Part shown: piece by piece, positions 1 through 6,600 of the stretch
Layout of the letters: every line of letters starts with the position of its first letter
Numbering within the stretch: position 1 is the stretch's first letter
Origin: Planctomycetota bacterium
GTDB taxonomy: Bacteria; Planctomycetota; B15-G4; JADJEK01
Assembly: GCA_016795255.1 (NCBI GenBank)
Contig: JAEUIB010000215.1
Location: forward strand, 1-9,857
Direction: 5' to 3'
DNA length: 9,857 nt
Made by a program: the position numbers and the translations under genes
Notes under the pieces: generated by a model
The model's database searches: none
The model's input: only the letters and a program-made list of their open reading frames with translations
What the model was told of the DNA's origin: nothing

Positions 1-6
1 GCTCCC

Positions 7-1311
7 TCAGAAGGCTCCGAAGATGAAGCTGCCGAGGCCCGAGATCGGAGCCGCTTCGCGCGCGTCTTCGATGATGCCGAGCGTCGCGTTGATGAGGCGG
101 CGCAGGTCCTGCTTCGATTCCGGGTCGTTGATCAGGTAGCCGAGCGCGCCCTTGCTCTGCGCGATCGGGTCGATGACGTTCTTGCCGATGTTCTCGGCTT
201 GCCGGTCGATCTCGGCGAACGCGTCGTCGACCGTACGGCCGAGGTCACCCTTGATCGCCTTGCTGACCAGCGAGTCGGGGTTCGAGTTCACGTCGTCGAT
301 CCAGCCGCGGATGCCGGACGAGATCGACTTCAGGTCGTCGCCGATCGAGCCGGGCGCATCGTCGGTGATGCGGCTGATCAGGTTCCCCGGGCGGCGCGCG
401 TCGGCCAGGATCTGGCCGATGTCGTCGATCGCCTTGTCGAGGTTCTTCTTCATCGGCGCGTTCGGCTGCGTGAGGCCGCCGATCATCGACTCGGGGTTCT
501 TCGCGTCCTCGGTGATCTGGCGCAGGTTGTCGCCGACCGCGGTGAAGTCGTTGCGCAGCTTCTCGCCGTAGAACAGCTCGTTGACGAGGTTGCCGTTCGT
601 CTTCGACTGCGTCGCGAGCTTGTCGAGCGCGTCCAGCGTGTTGTCGAGCTTGGCGCGGGCTTCGGTGCTGGCGATCAGGTAGCCGAGCGGGCCCTTGTTC
701 GGGTCGTTCAGGTTCGACGTCGTCGTGCGCAGGTTGTCGACGATCTCCTTGATGCCGTCCTTGTTGTCGTCGACGACCTTGCCGATCGACGTGATCGGAT
801 GCGGGCGCGAGTAGCCGTAGAGCGTGACCTTCTTCAGCTCGGCCGACGAGGTCACGTCGAGCTTGCGCGTGGTCGGCCCCATGTCGAGTGCGGTGCCGCG
901 GGCGTCGCCGGGCTCGATGTCGACCTGCTTGCCACCGAGCAGGTTCGCGTCCGACGCGAACACGCCGAAGCCGTTGCGCAGCGTCAGCGGCGTTTCGAGC
1001 TCGATCTCGACCAGGACGTTCGGGATGAACGTGCGGCCGGAGTCGCCGACTTCGCCGCGGCTGGTCGCGTCCCACGCCTCGCGCGGGATCGGCGTGACGC
1101 CGGTGACGCGTCCGAAGCGCGTTCCGTACGCGAACACCGAGTCCTCGCGGCGGACTCCGTTCACGTCTTCGAACAGCACGTTCACGACGCTGCTCGTGCC
1201 CATGCCGGGGAAGTTGCGCAACTGGCTCGTGACGTACGCCAGCGCGAACAGGCTCCCGAAGAACAGGAGGCCGAGGATGAGGTGGCGGACGGTCGTGTTG
1301 CTCTGGGCCAT
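7..1311 (-). CDS. mlaD: MlaD-type MCE protein of an ABC lipid transporter, long C-terminal tail
   Basis: Substrate-binding MCE subunit of an Mla-type lipid transporter. It is anchored in the inner membrane and projects into the periplasm. Seen in the 434-residue product: a short N-terminus, one membrane helix at about residues 10-30, and an MCE domain at about 40-135 ending in the typical LLGGKQVDIEPG stretch (124-135). About 25 polar residues (72-97) lie between the G-R-V-T-G-V strand and the next strand, VEIEL. The remaining ~290 residues look mostly helical and carry spaced motifs such as GPLGYLI and GALGYLI. E. coli MlaD is much shorter (about 180 residues), so the tail resembles longer MCE proteins whose tails form helical tubes. 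The ATG has a good Shine-Dalgarno, GGGAG at 1318-1322, six bases upstream. The gene starts 18 bases after the ATPase stop and is last of the four-gene operon visible here. The family call is firm; the substrate is inferred. Confidence 0.93.
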   Translation of the reverse strand: MAQSNTTVRHLILGLLFFGSLFALAYVTSQLRNFPGMGTSSVVNVLFEDVNGVRREDSVFAYGTRFGRVTGVTPIPREAWDATSRGEVGDSGRTFIPNVLVEIELETPLTLRNGFGVFASDANLLGGKQVDIEPGDARGTALDMGPTTRKLDVTSSAELKKVTLYGYSRPHPITSIGKVVDDNKDGIKEIVDNLRTTTSNLNDPNKGPLGYLIASTEARAKLDNTLDALDKLATQSKTNGNLVNELFYGEKLRNDFTAVGDNLRQITEDAKNPESMIGGLTQPNAPMKKNLDKAIDDIGQILADARRPGNLISRITDDAPGSIGDDLKSISSGIRGWIDDVNSNPDSLVSKAIKGDLGRTVDDAFAEIDRQAENIGKNVIDPIAQSKGALGYLINDPESKQDLRRLINATLGIIEDAREAAPISGLGSFIFGAF

Positions 1312-1329
1312 GGACGTCTCCCGGGCAGC

Positions 1330-2103
1330 TCAGGGCGCGAGGCCGAGCTTCGACTCTTCTTCAACGGACTGGATGGGGCGACCTTCGAGGAAGTCGCGCA
1401 CGATCGGATTCTTGGAAGCACGGACCTCGGCCGGGGTCCCGACCTCGATCAGCTTGCCGAGATGCATCATCCCCATGCGGTCGCCGACGGCGTACGCGAG
1501 GGGCAGGTCGTGCGTGACGACGATCGCCGTGACGCCGAACTGGCGCTTCACGTCGTTGATCAGGTTGCAGATCGTCGACGACATGCGCGGGTCGAGGCCC
1601 GCGGTCGGCTCGTCGTAGAGGACGATGCCGGGGTTCGCGACGAGCACGCGCGCGAGCGCGGCGCGCTTGCGCATGCCGCCGGAGATCGCGTCGGGGTATT
1701 TGTTCGCTTCGCTCGCCATGTTGACCAGCGACAGCTTCTCGCGACAGGTCGCCTGGATCTCGGCTTCCTTCATCCGGTGCGCGCGGTTCTCGCGGAGCGG
1801 CAGGGCGACGTTCTCGCCGACCGTCATCCAGTTGATCAGCGCGCCGCCCTGGAACAGGAAGCCGATCTTCTTGCGGACCTCGCGCAGCTCGTTCGCCGAC
1901 GCCTTCGTCACGTCGACGCCGTCGACGCGGATCGAGCCCGAATCGGGCTGCAGCAGTCCGACGATGTGCTTGAGCGTGACGCTCTTGCCGATGCCGGACG
2001 GGCCGATGATGACGAACGTCTCGCCGTCGTTGACCTGCAGGTCGTAGTCGACGAGGACGCGGCGCCCGGCGAACGCCTTGTTGACCTTCTCCAGCGTGAT
2101 CAC
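1330..2103 (-). CDS. mlaF: MlaF-type ABC transporter ATPase
   Basis: Cytoplasmic ATPase that powers the Mla/MCE lipid transporter, pairing with the permease encoded just upstream. The 257-residue product has every ABC motif: Walker A GPSGIGKS (34-41), the Q-loop glutamine (Q85), signature ISGGMRKR (140-147), Walker B IVLYDEPTAGLD (160-171) and the switch histidine in THD (197-199). The signature with methionine after SGG, and the EPTAGLDP run, are typical of the Mla/Ttg2A subfamily. The open frame extends far upstream, but that part is a shadow of the permease gene. The true start is the GTG at 2101-2103, which overlaps the permease stop as GTGA and gives the expected MITLEKVNKAF-type N-terminus. 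The overlap suggests translational coupling and matched production of the two subunits. Confidence 0.95.
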   Translation of the reverse strand: MITLEKVNKAFAGRRVLVDYDLQVNDGETFVIIGPSGIGKSVTLKHIVGLLQPDSGSIRVDGVDVTKASANELREVRKKIGFLFQGGALINWMTVGENVALPLRENRAHRMKEAEIQATCREKLSLVNMASEANKYPDAISGGMRKRAALARVLVANPGIVLYDEPTAGLDPRMSSTICNLINDVKRQFGVTAIVVTHDLPLAYAVGDRMGMMHLGKLIEVGTPAEVRASKNPIVRDFLEGRPIQSVEEESKLGLAP

Positions 2104-2894
2104 GGGTAGAAGAACCAGGTCATGTAGTAGCCGAAGATGATGAGCAGCGTGAACGCGATCACGACCGCTCCCCGGGTGGCTCGGCCCACTCCCAGTGCTC
2201 CGCCCGAAGCGCGCAGCCCGGCCGAGCAGCCCACCGATGCGATGGTCAGCCCGAACACGACCGCCTTCAACAGGCCGGTGAACAAGTCCTTCGGCAGCGG
2301 CAGCGTCTTGGCCGGGGTCTCGAGCGACTCCGCGACTTGCCGCAGGTACAGCGTCCACGGGATCTGGAGCTGGCTCTCGCTGATGAATCCACCGCCGAGG
2401 ATGCCGACGATGTCGACGACGAACGCGAGCAGCGGGCACATGATCGTCAGCGCGAGCACGCGCGGCATCACCAGCAGATCGATCGGGTCGATCGACATGA
2501 CTTCGATCGCGTCGATCTCTTCGGACACCTTCATCGTTCCGAGTTCGGCCGCCATCGCGGCGCCGACGCTCGCGGTGAGGATCAGGCCGGTGATGAACGG
2601 TCCCATCTCGCGGGCGAGCACGATGCCGATGATGTCGGCGATCTTCTCGCGCTGGCCGAAGCGGTCGAGTTCGAGGCCGGTCTGATAGGCGAGGATGATG
2701 CCGGTGAAGATGCCGACGATCACGACGACCGGCAGCGGCTTGATGCCGCAGACGTACATCTGCTCGAGCACCATCTTGAACCGGCGCAGGACGCGGTGGA
2801 ATCGCCCGATGGCGGCGAAGCACAGACGGGTCGTGTAACCCGCCCCGTGCACCGAGTCCGAGATGAAGCGAACTCCGAATCGCAGGATGTCCAC
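2100..2894 (-). CDS. mlaE: MlaE-type ABC transporter permease
   Basis: Inner-membrane permease of the Mla/MCE lipid transporter. The 264-residue length is normal for the family. The diagnostic core is intact: AREMGPFITGLILTASVGAA (94-113) followed by AELGTMKVSEEIDAIEVM (116-133) and SIDP (134-137), the cytoplasmic helix region that contacts the ATPase. Hydrophobic segments lie near 52-73, 88-115, 143-172, 205-225 and 243-262, consistent with the MlaE fold. The N-terminal amphipathic stretch (about 1-48) fits the interfacial helix of this family. The start is a GTG (2892-2894), 17 bases after the stop of the upstream lipoprotein gene, with only a weak purine-rich site (GGGGGCGAG) before it. 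The stop overlaps the ATPase start. No mlaC or mlaB homologue is visible in the window. Confidence 0.94.
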   Translation of the reverse strand: MDILRFGVRFISDSVHGAGYTTRLCFAAIGRFHRVLRRFKMVLEQMYVCGIKPLPVVVIVGIFTGIILAYQTGLELDRFGQREKIADIIGIVLAREMGPFITGLILTASVGAAMAAELGTMKVSEEIDAIEVMSIDPIDLLVMPRVLALTIMCPLLAFVVDIVGILGGGFISESQLQIPWTLYLRQVAESLETPAKTLPLPKDLFTGLLKAVVFGLTIASVGCSAGLRASGGALGVGRATRGAVVIAFTLLIIFGYYMTWFFYP

Positions 2895-2911
2895 CCGCTC
2901 GCCCCCGTCCG

Positions 2912-4753
2912 TCAGATCTTCACTGGGAACCAGAACAGAACCAGGCTGCTGTCGACGCCGTCACGCGTTTCTTCACCTTCCCAGCCGAACATTCCGCCGA
3001 GGAAGCGCCGCGACCAACGCGACTGCTTGCCGTCCGCGTAGAAGGTGCGCCAGTTGAACAACAGCGGCACGCGCACCGACGACTCGGCGTCACTGAAGTA
3101 CGCGCCGTAGAGCCGGAACAACGCCGCGTGCCGTGTGTACCCGCCGTCCGCGTCCGGCGCACGCCGATACTCGTAGAGGTTCCACAGGAAGCCCCACGCG
3201 TCGTTGAAGTCCTTGACGTACTTCTCGAGGCGCAGCGGCAGCAGCGTGAACGCTTGGATGTTCCGCGAGCCGTCGCCGTTCCACTCCCACGAGAACAACG
3301 GCCAGACCTTCGTGAAGCGGTCGCGCCGTCCGGTGTCCACGCCCTGGGCGTCGAACCACTCGACGCCTTCGCTGAAGAACACCGGGACCAACGCCGCGTA
3401 CTGTGTCTCGCGCTTGCCGCGCACCTTGTTCTGATCGTGGATCACGCGCCGGAAGAAGCCGATCGGCTGCAGCACCGACACCGAGTCGACGCGCACCGGC
3501 CGATCGAGCGGCAGCGTGTGGTACTCGGCGAACAGCACGAGTCCGATGCGCTGACGCCAGTAGCCGCCCTCGTAGTCCTCGAACGGCGGTTCGACGACCT
3601 CTTGTTGCTTCTGGTAGCGGTAGATCACCTGGCTCAAGAAGTCGATGTGGACGTTCTCGATGCCGGGATCCTCGCCGCGTTCCTGCAGCTGGTGGAACGT
3701 CTCGGGCGCTTGCGGGAGTTCGCCGCGGCTGGCCGCTTCGCGCTCGACGGCGCGGATGCGCTGGCGCAGCTCGGGGTACTCGCGGTTGTAGCGGAAGAAC
3801 GGCCACAGGATCGTCCAGAACTCGTGGTCGAAGGCCGCCTGCTTCTTGAAGAACGGCCAGACCGAGACGAGCTTCGCTTCCTGCCCGATGCCGCGATCGA
3901 GATAGAGGTCGTGGATGTGGACGAACGGCCACAGCCAGCCGCGCTTGTCGTAGCGCTTCAGCGGTTTCGACGGATCTGCGCCCGGCGGATACGCCGGAGC
4001 GCGATAGGGCGGGTACTCCCAGACCGCGTGGTAGCCGACCGGGAACGCGCGCCACGAGCCGCCGCGCGGAGCTCCGTCCGACCAGCCGAAGAACAGCAGG
4101 ATCGTCGTGAAGGTCTCGTTCTCGTCGTAGACCTTCTTGCTGACCCGCTGCATGACCGGCCACAGCAGGAACTGGAACTTGTCGAACAGGATGAAGTTGT
4201 TGATCTGCCCGATCAGCGGGAAGAACCCGAAGTACTCGTTGTCGCGCTCGAGGCCCTTGTCCTTCTCGAGCTGCGACGGTTCGGTGCTGCCGTAGAACAG
4301 GAACGGGAAGAAGACCCAGTCGAAGTCCTTGCCGCCCGTGACGTGCTGCTCTTCGGTCCACCAGAACAGCGGCCAGAACCGGAACTGCGTCGTGCGCGGA
4401 TTGGTGTGGTACTTGGCGAACGGCGCGAGGATCGACACGGACTTCTGGCGCTCGTCGAGCCCGCGTTCACGCCACGGTCGCTCGGTCGTGTAGAAGAACG
4501 GGCGCAGCCCGTACTCCTTCACCTCGCCGTCCCCGCGACTCTCGTACGGAGCGAGCGGGCCGAGGATCTCGCCTTCTTCGATGTCGGAGTCGGTCCGCGA
4601 TTCCCAGCGCGCGAACGGCGAGAGGTCGAAGTCGTCCTCGACGACGGACGAACATGAGGCGACCGTGAGGAGTAGCGCGCTGAGCGCGAACCCCTTCGGC
4701 CCTCGCCCGGGTCGTCGGGCCCCCCGAGTTGGTGCGTCGTGTTCCGAAAGCAT
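2912..4753 (-). CDS. Uncharacterised lipoprotein with repeated aromatic-proline motifs, first gene of the mla operon
   Basis: I do not recognise a named family. The 613-residue product starts with a basic segment, a hydrophobic helix and a lipobox (V-A-S-C, lipidated Cys34 followed by Ser), so export and lipidation are likely; Ser at +2 would favour the outer membrane under the E. coli sorting rule. The rest is built from motifs of the form [hydrophobic]-[W/L/F]-P-[F/L]-F followed by aromatic or basic residues: about 44-47, 67, 83-88, 109-115, 124-132, 147-154, 175-182, 195-202, 273-280, 297-304, 315-322, 427-434, 455-462, 482-491, 504-511, 562-568 and the extreme C-terminus (606-613, LFWFPVKI). 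Usual spacing is 19-28 residues, which suggests beta strands or hairpins. A hydrophilic, partly helical segment (about 323-398) divides the array. Counted from the ATG at 4753, which has GGGGA at 4763-4767 nine bases away; an ATG at 4762 would add three residues. Operon position suggests a role with the MCE transporter (inference). Confidence 0.85.
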   Translation of the reverse strand: MLSEHDAPTRGARRPGRGPKGFALSALLLTVASCSSVVEDDFDLSPFARWESRTDSDIEEGEILGPLAPYESRGDGEVKEYGLRPFFYTTERPWRERGLDERQKSVSILAPFAKYHTNPRTTQFRFWPLFWWTEEQHVTGGKDFDWVFFPFLFYGSTEPSQLEKDKGLERDNEYFGFFPLIGQINNFILFDKFQFLLWPVMQRVSKKVYDENETFTTILLFFGWSDGAPRGGSWRAFPVGYHAVWEYPPYRAPAYPPGADPSKPLKRYDKRGWLWPFVHIHDLYLDRGIGQEAKLVSVWPFFKKQAAFDHEFWTILWPFFRYNREYPELRQRIRAVEREAASRGELPQAPETFHQLQERGEDPGIENVHIDFLSQVIYRYQKQQEVVEPPFEDYEGGYWRQRIGLVLFAEYHTLPLDRPVRVDSVSVLQPIGFFRRVIHDQNKVRGKRETQYAALVPVFFSEGVEWFDAQGVDTGRRDRFTKVWPLFSWEWNGDGSRNIQAFTLLPLRLEKYVKDFNDAWGFLWNLYEYRRAPDADGGYTRHAALFRLYGAYFSDAESSVRVPLLFNWRTFYADGKQSRWSRRFLGGMFGWEGEETRDGVDSSLVLFWFPVKI

Positions 4754-4762
4754 GTGCGGCAT

Positions 4763-4767
4763 TCCCC
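4763..4767 (-). promoter_or_regulatory. Shine-Dalgarno deciding the lipoprotein start
   Basis: On the minus strand this reads GGGGA. It ends nine bases before the ATG at 4751-4753 but directly abuts the in-frame ATG at 4760-4762. Spacing therefore favours the inner ATG. Either start leaves the signal peptide and lipobox intact. Confidence 0.5.
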
Positions 4768-4798
4768 GGCCTGACTTGTTCGCCCGGCGGGTCGGCGG

Positions 4799-4827
4799 AC
4801 GATAGGTCGACCCCCAACCCTCGGCAA
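4799..4827 (-). promoter_or_regulatory. Candidate sigma70-type promoter for the lipoprotein-mlaEFD operon
   Basis: Reading the minus strand, TTGCCG (4827-4822) and TATCGT (4804-4799) are separated by exactly 17 bases, and each matches four of six consensus positions. Transcription would start near 4790, leaving a leader of roughly 30-40 bases before the lipoprotein gene. It lies in the divergent intergenic gap, where a promoter is required. Found by eye, so chance matches are possible. Confidence 0.4.
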
Positions 4828-4840
4828 AAGGAAAATCGCT

Positions 4841-4869
4841 TCGACACGTCCACGCGTCGTCGCCACAAT
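4841..4869 (+). promoter_or_regulatory. Candidate sigma70-type promoter for the plus-strand lipoprotein operon
   Basis: TCGACA (4841-4846, five of six matches to TTGACA) and CACAAT (4864-4869, four of six to TATAAT) are 17 bases apart. The start point would be near 4876, giving a leader of about 90 bases that contains the inverted repeat at 4903-4919. Together with the minus-strand candidate at 4799-4827 it forms a back-to-back pair whose -35 boxes are only about 13 bases apart, so the two polymerases could interfere or share a regulator. Confidence 0.42.
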
Positions 4870-4902
4870 CCGCGTTCGCAGCGAGGGGTACGAGCGACGG
4901 AA

Positions 4903-4919
4903 CGAGCAGGAGCTGCTCG
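4903..4919 (+). repeat. Inverted repeat in the divergent intergenic region / plus-strand leader
   Basis: CGAGCAG and CTGCTCG flank a three-base centre GAG, a perfect seven-base inverted repeat. An outer GAA (4900-4902) can pair with TTC (4923-4925) across a three-base bulge. In RNA it would be a hairpin about 35 bases before the Shine-Dalgarno of the 4969 gene; in DNA it could be a protein-binding site. No T-run follows, so it is not a classical terminator. Confidence 0.45.
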
Positions 4920-4955
4920 GCGTTCCCGCGCGCCAGACGTTGCGAGATCCAGCTT

Positions 4956-4959
4956 GGAG
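4956..4959 (+). promoter_or_regulatory. Shine-Dalgarno supporting the start at 4969
   Basis: GGAG lies nine bases before the ATG at 4969-4971. The frame is open upstream to 4729, but that part overlaps the divergent gene's start and both candidate promoters and has no comparable site. The inner ATG also places the hydrophobic signal segment close to the N-terminus. Confidence 0.5.
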
Positions 4960-4968
4960 TCGGCCCGG

Positions 4969-5547
4969 ATGTTCGATCGGTTCGCAGTCCGAGTCGCGCG
5001 ATCCCGGAGGTTCGCGCAGGTCCGTTCGAGGTCGATCCTGGGGTGCCTGTTCGCCGCGATCGCGCTGGCGACGCCCTGCTGCGTGACCGAGCCCGCGCAC
5101 GACGATTCGGTGGTGCAACTCCCGCCGGGCTCCGAGGAGTTCGAGCGGTTCATCAACGCGCCCGGGCAGTTCACGGCCGACCGCATCACGGTCCAGGCGC
5201 TGACGGCGTACCGCAAGGACGTCGCCCCGGTCACGTCCCCCGAATCGCATCTGCGGTCCGTGACGCCCGATCGCATCGAACTGAAGAACAAGACCCCCGA
5301 AGTCCCCGGCGATCCGGTGCGGCTGTCGTTCCGCCAACTGCACCTCGCCGCGCGCGAGTCGTTGACGGTGATCTTCAGCGACGTCCCGCTGAAGCACCTC
5401 GATCGCGACCCGATCCTGTTGATCGTCGGCGAAGGCGTCGCGAAGCTCGATTCGCCGTTCGAGACGCTTCTCGCGGAACGGGTCGTGATCCGCAACGGCG
5501 AAGCGAAGGCGTTCCGCGCCGACGGCCAGCCGACCGCGGGAAAGTGA
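4969..5547 (+). CDS. Uncharacterised exported protein, probable lipoprotein
   Basis: I do not recognise the family. The 192-residue product has an arginine-rich N-terminus (1-21), a hydrophobic segment (about 23-36) and paired cysteines C37-C38 within the sequence ATPCC. The lipobox is atypical (Pro or Cys at -1), so either a relaxed lipobox or a plain Sec signal peptide is possible. The mature part is polar with no further membrane helix. It alternates short beta-like stretches such as DPILLIVGEGVAKL and ERVVIRNGEAKAFRADG near the C-terminus, which gives a beta-rich impression. It is the first gene of a plus-strand operon and ends 12 bases before the TPR lipoprotein gene. It is divergent from the mla operon and shares its intergenic region. 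Export is moderately certain and function is unknown. Confidence 0.78.
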   Translation: MFDRFAVRVARSRRFAQVRSRSILGCLFAAIALATPCCVTEPAHDDSVVQLPPGSEEFERFINAPGQFTADRITVQALTAYRKDVAPVTSPESHLRSVTPDRIELKNKTPEVPGDPVRLSFRQLHLAARESLTVIFSDVPLKHLDRDPILLIVGEGVAKLDSPFETLLAERVVIRNGEAKAFRADGQPTAGK

Positions 5548-5559
5548 GCTCGCACTTCG

Positions 5560-6600
5560 ATGGCAGCGGCGCACCGAACGGTCGGAGGAATGCGCGCCGC
5601 GCTGTTCCTCGCGCTCGTTTGCATCGTCGCGTGTCGATCGGCCGACCCGGTCACGCCGCCTTCCGAGCGTGCGACGGTCGACGTGATCCTGCGCATTCAA
5701 GCCGCCGAGCGCCTGCTGGCTCAGGGCGATGCGGAGGCCGCGCTGGCGCGGCTGCGCGAGATCGTCGAACTCGCTCCGTCGTACTACGTCGGGCTGCGCG
5801 CGGAGCAGGACGCGCTGCTCGCGCTCGGACGTGACGAGGAAGCGCTCGAGCTCGCGCGGACGCGTGCGGAGCGCGGCGCCGATCCGATCGCGTGGGTGTT
5901 GCTCGCGCGCCTCCAGTCGGACGTCGATGCCGAAGCGAGTCTCGAGCGAGCGATCGACGTCGATCCGCAATGTCATCACGCGCATTACGCGCTAGGCGTC
6001 GTCGCCGCGCGAGCGGCGCGTTACGAGGACGCGGAGCGATCGTTCTCGCGAGCCCTCGACGTGTGGCCGCGCCTCCACGTCGCGCGTCGCGCGCGCGCCG
6101 AGATCCGCGATCAGCTCGCGGACTTCACCGGTTCCGCATCCGACTACGAGGCGTACCTCGACGACGAACCGTGGGACCAGGACGCGCGATACAACCTCGC
6201 GTCGATCCTGCATCGCGAGCTCGCGCGGCCGGCGGATGCCGAGCGGCACTATCGACTGCTGCTCGATCAGAATCCCGACAACGTCGTCGCGATGGTCGGT
6301 CTCGCGGTGCGGCTGATGGAGCGAGGCGATCCGGGCTTCGACGACTTCGCGGTCGCCGAGCAACTGCTGCAGCGCGCATCGAATCGGGAGCCGACGGCGT
6401 TGTTCGATCTCGGAGTGCTGTACCAGGAGAAGCTCGATCGCCCCGAGCTGGCGCTGCAGTCGTTCGAGCGATTCCTCGCGCTGGAGTCTCCTGCGCAGGA
6501 CGTCCGCACCGTTGCCGATCGGTTGTTCTACGCACCGCTGCGGATCGAATCGTTGCGGCGCGAGCTCGGCTTGCCGGCCGAGGGCGGAGCGCCGCCGTGA
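5560..6600 (+). CDS. TPR-repeat lipoprotein
   Basis: Probably a membrane-tethered scaffold facing the periplasm. The 346-residue product begins with a signal peptide and a good lipobox, I-V-A-C, with lipidated Cys25. Helix-turn-helix TPR-like units follow at about 44-72, 77-105, 108-136, 138-171, 206-240 and 277-310. Typical TPR residues are visible, for example AHYALGVVAARAARYEDAER (141-160) and NLASILHRELARPADAERHY (212-231). TPR proteins of this kind bind partner proteins; the partner cannot be named, although the small exported protein just upstream is an obvious candidate. The start is uncertain: an ATG at 5590 would give a very short signal peptide, and its GGAGG is only one base away. 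The ATG at 5560 gives a normal 24-residue signal. The stop overlaps the dtd GTG start as GTGA. Confidence 0.87.
   Translation: MAAAHRTVGGMRAALFLALVCIVACRSADPVTPPSERATVDVILRIQAAERLLAQGDAEAALARLREIVELAPSYYVGLRAEQDALLALGRDEEALELARTRAERGADPIAWVLLARLQSDVDAEASLERAIDVDPQCHHAHYALGVVAARAARYEDAERSFSRALDVWPRLHVARRARAEIRDQLADFTGSASDYEAYLDDEPWDQDARYNLASILHRELARPADAERHYRLLLDQNPDNVVAMVGLAVRLMERGDPGFDDFAVAEQLLQRASNREPTALFDLGVLYQEKLDRPELALQSFERFLALESPAQDVRTVADRLFYAPLRIESLRRELGLPAEGGAPP

Noticed and set aside
199..2109. 636-codon plus-strand open frame opposite the mlaD and mlaF genes
   Set aside because: Its translation is repetitive Arg/Val/Asp/Ala-rich sequence with no motif, as expected for the antisense of a GC-rich gene. 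The minus strand carries intact MCE and ABC motifs over the same bases.
2104..2823. Upstream extension of the ATPase frame
   Set aside because: It lies entirely within the permease gene in another frame and reads as Arg/His-rich nonsense. Homology to ABC ATPases begins at the GTG at 2103.
3128..4657. 509-codon plus-strand open frame opposite the repeat lipoprotein
   Set aside because: Low-complexity Arg/Glu/Leu/Val composition, no signal peptide and no domain. The minus frame has a lipobox, structured repeats and operon spacing.
4729..4968. Longer N-terminus for the small exported protein
   Set aside because: It would overlap the start of the divergent gene and both candidate promoters, and would bury the signal peptide behind 80 Arg-rich residues. 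The ATG at 4969 has GGAG nine bases upstream.
4519..5985. 488-codon minus-strand open frame across the divergent intergenic region
   Set aside because: It runs antisense to two genes with clear signal peptides, through both candidate promoters, and is Arg-rich without motifs.
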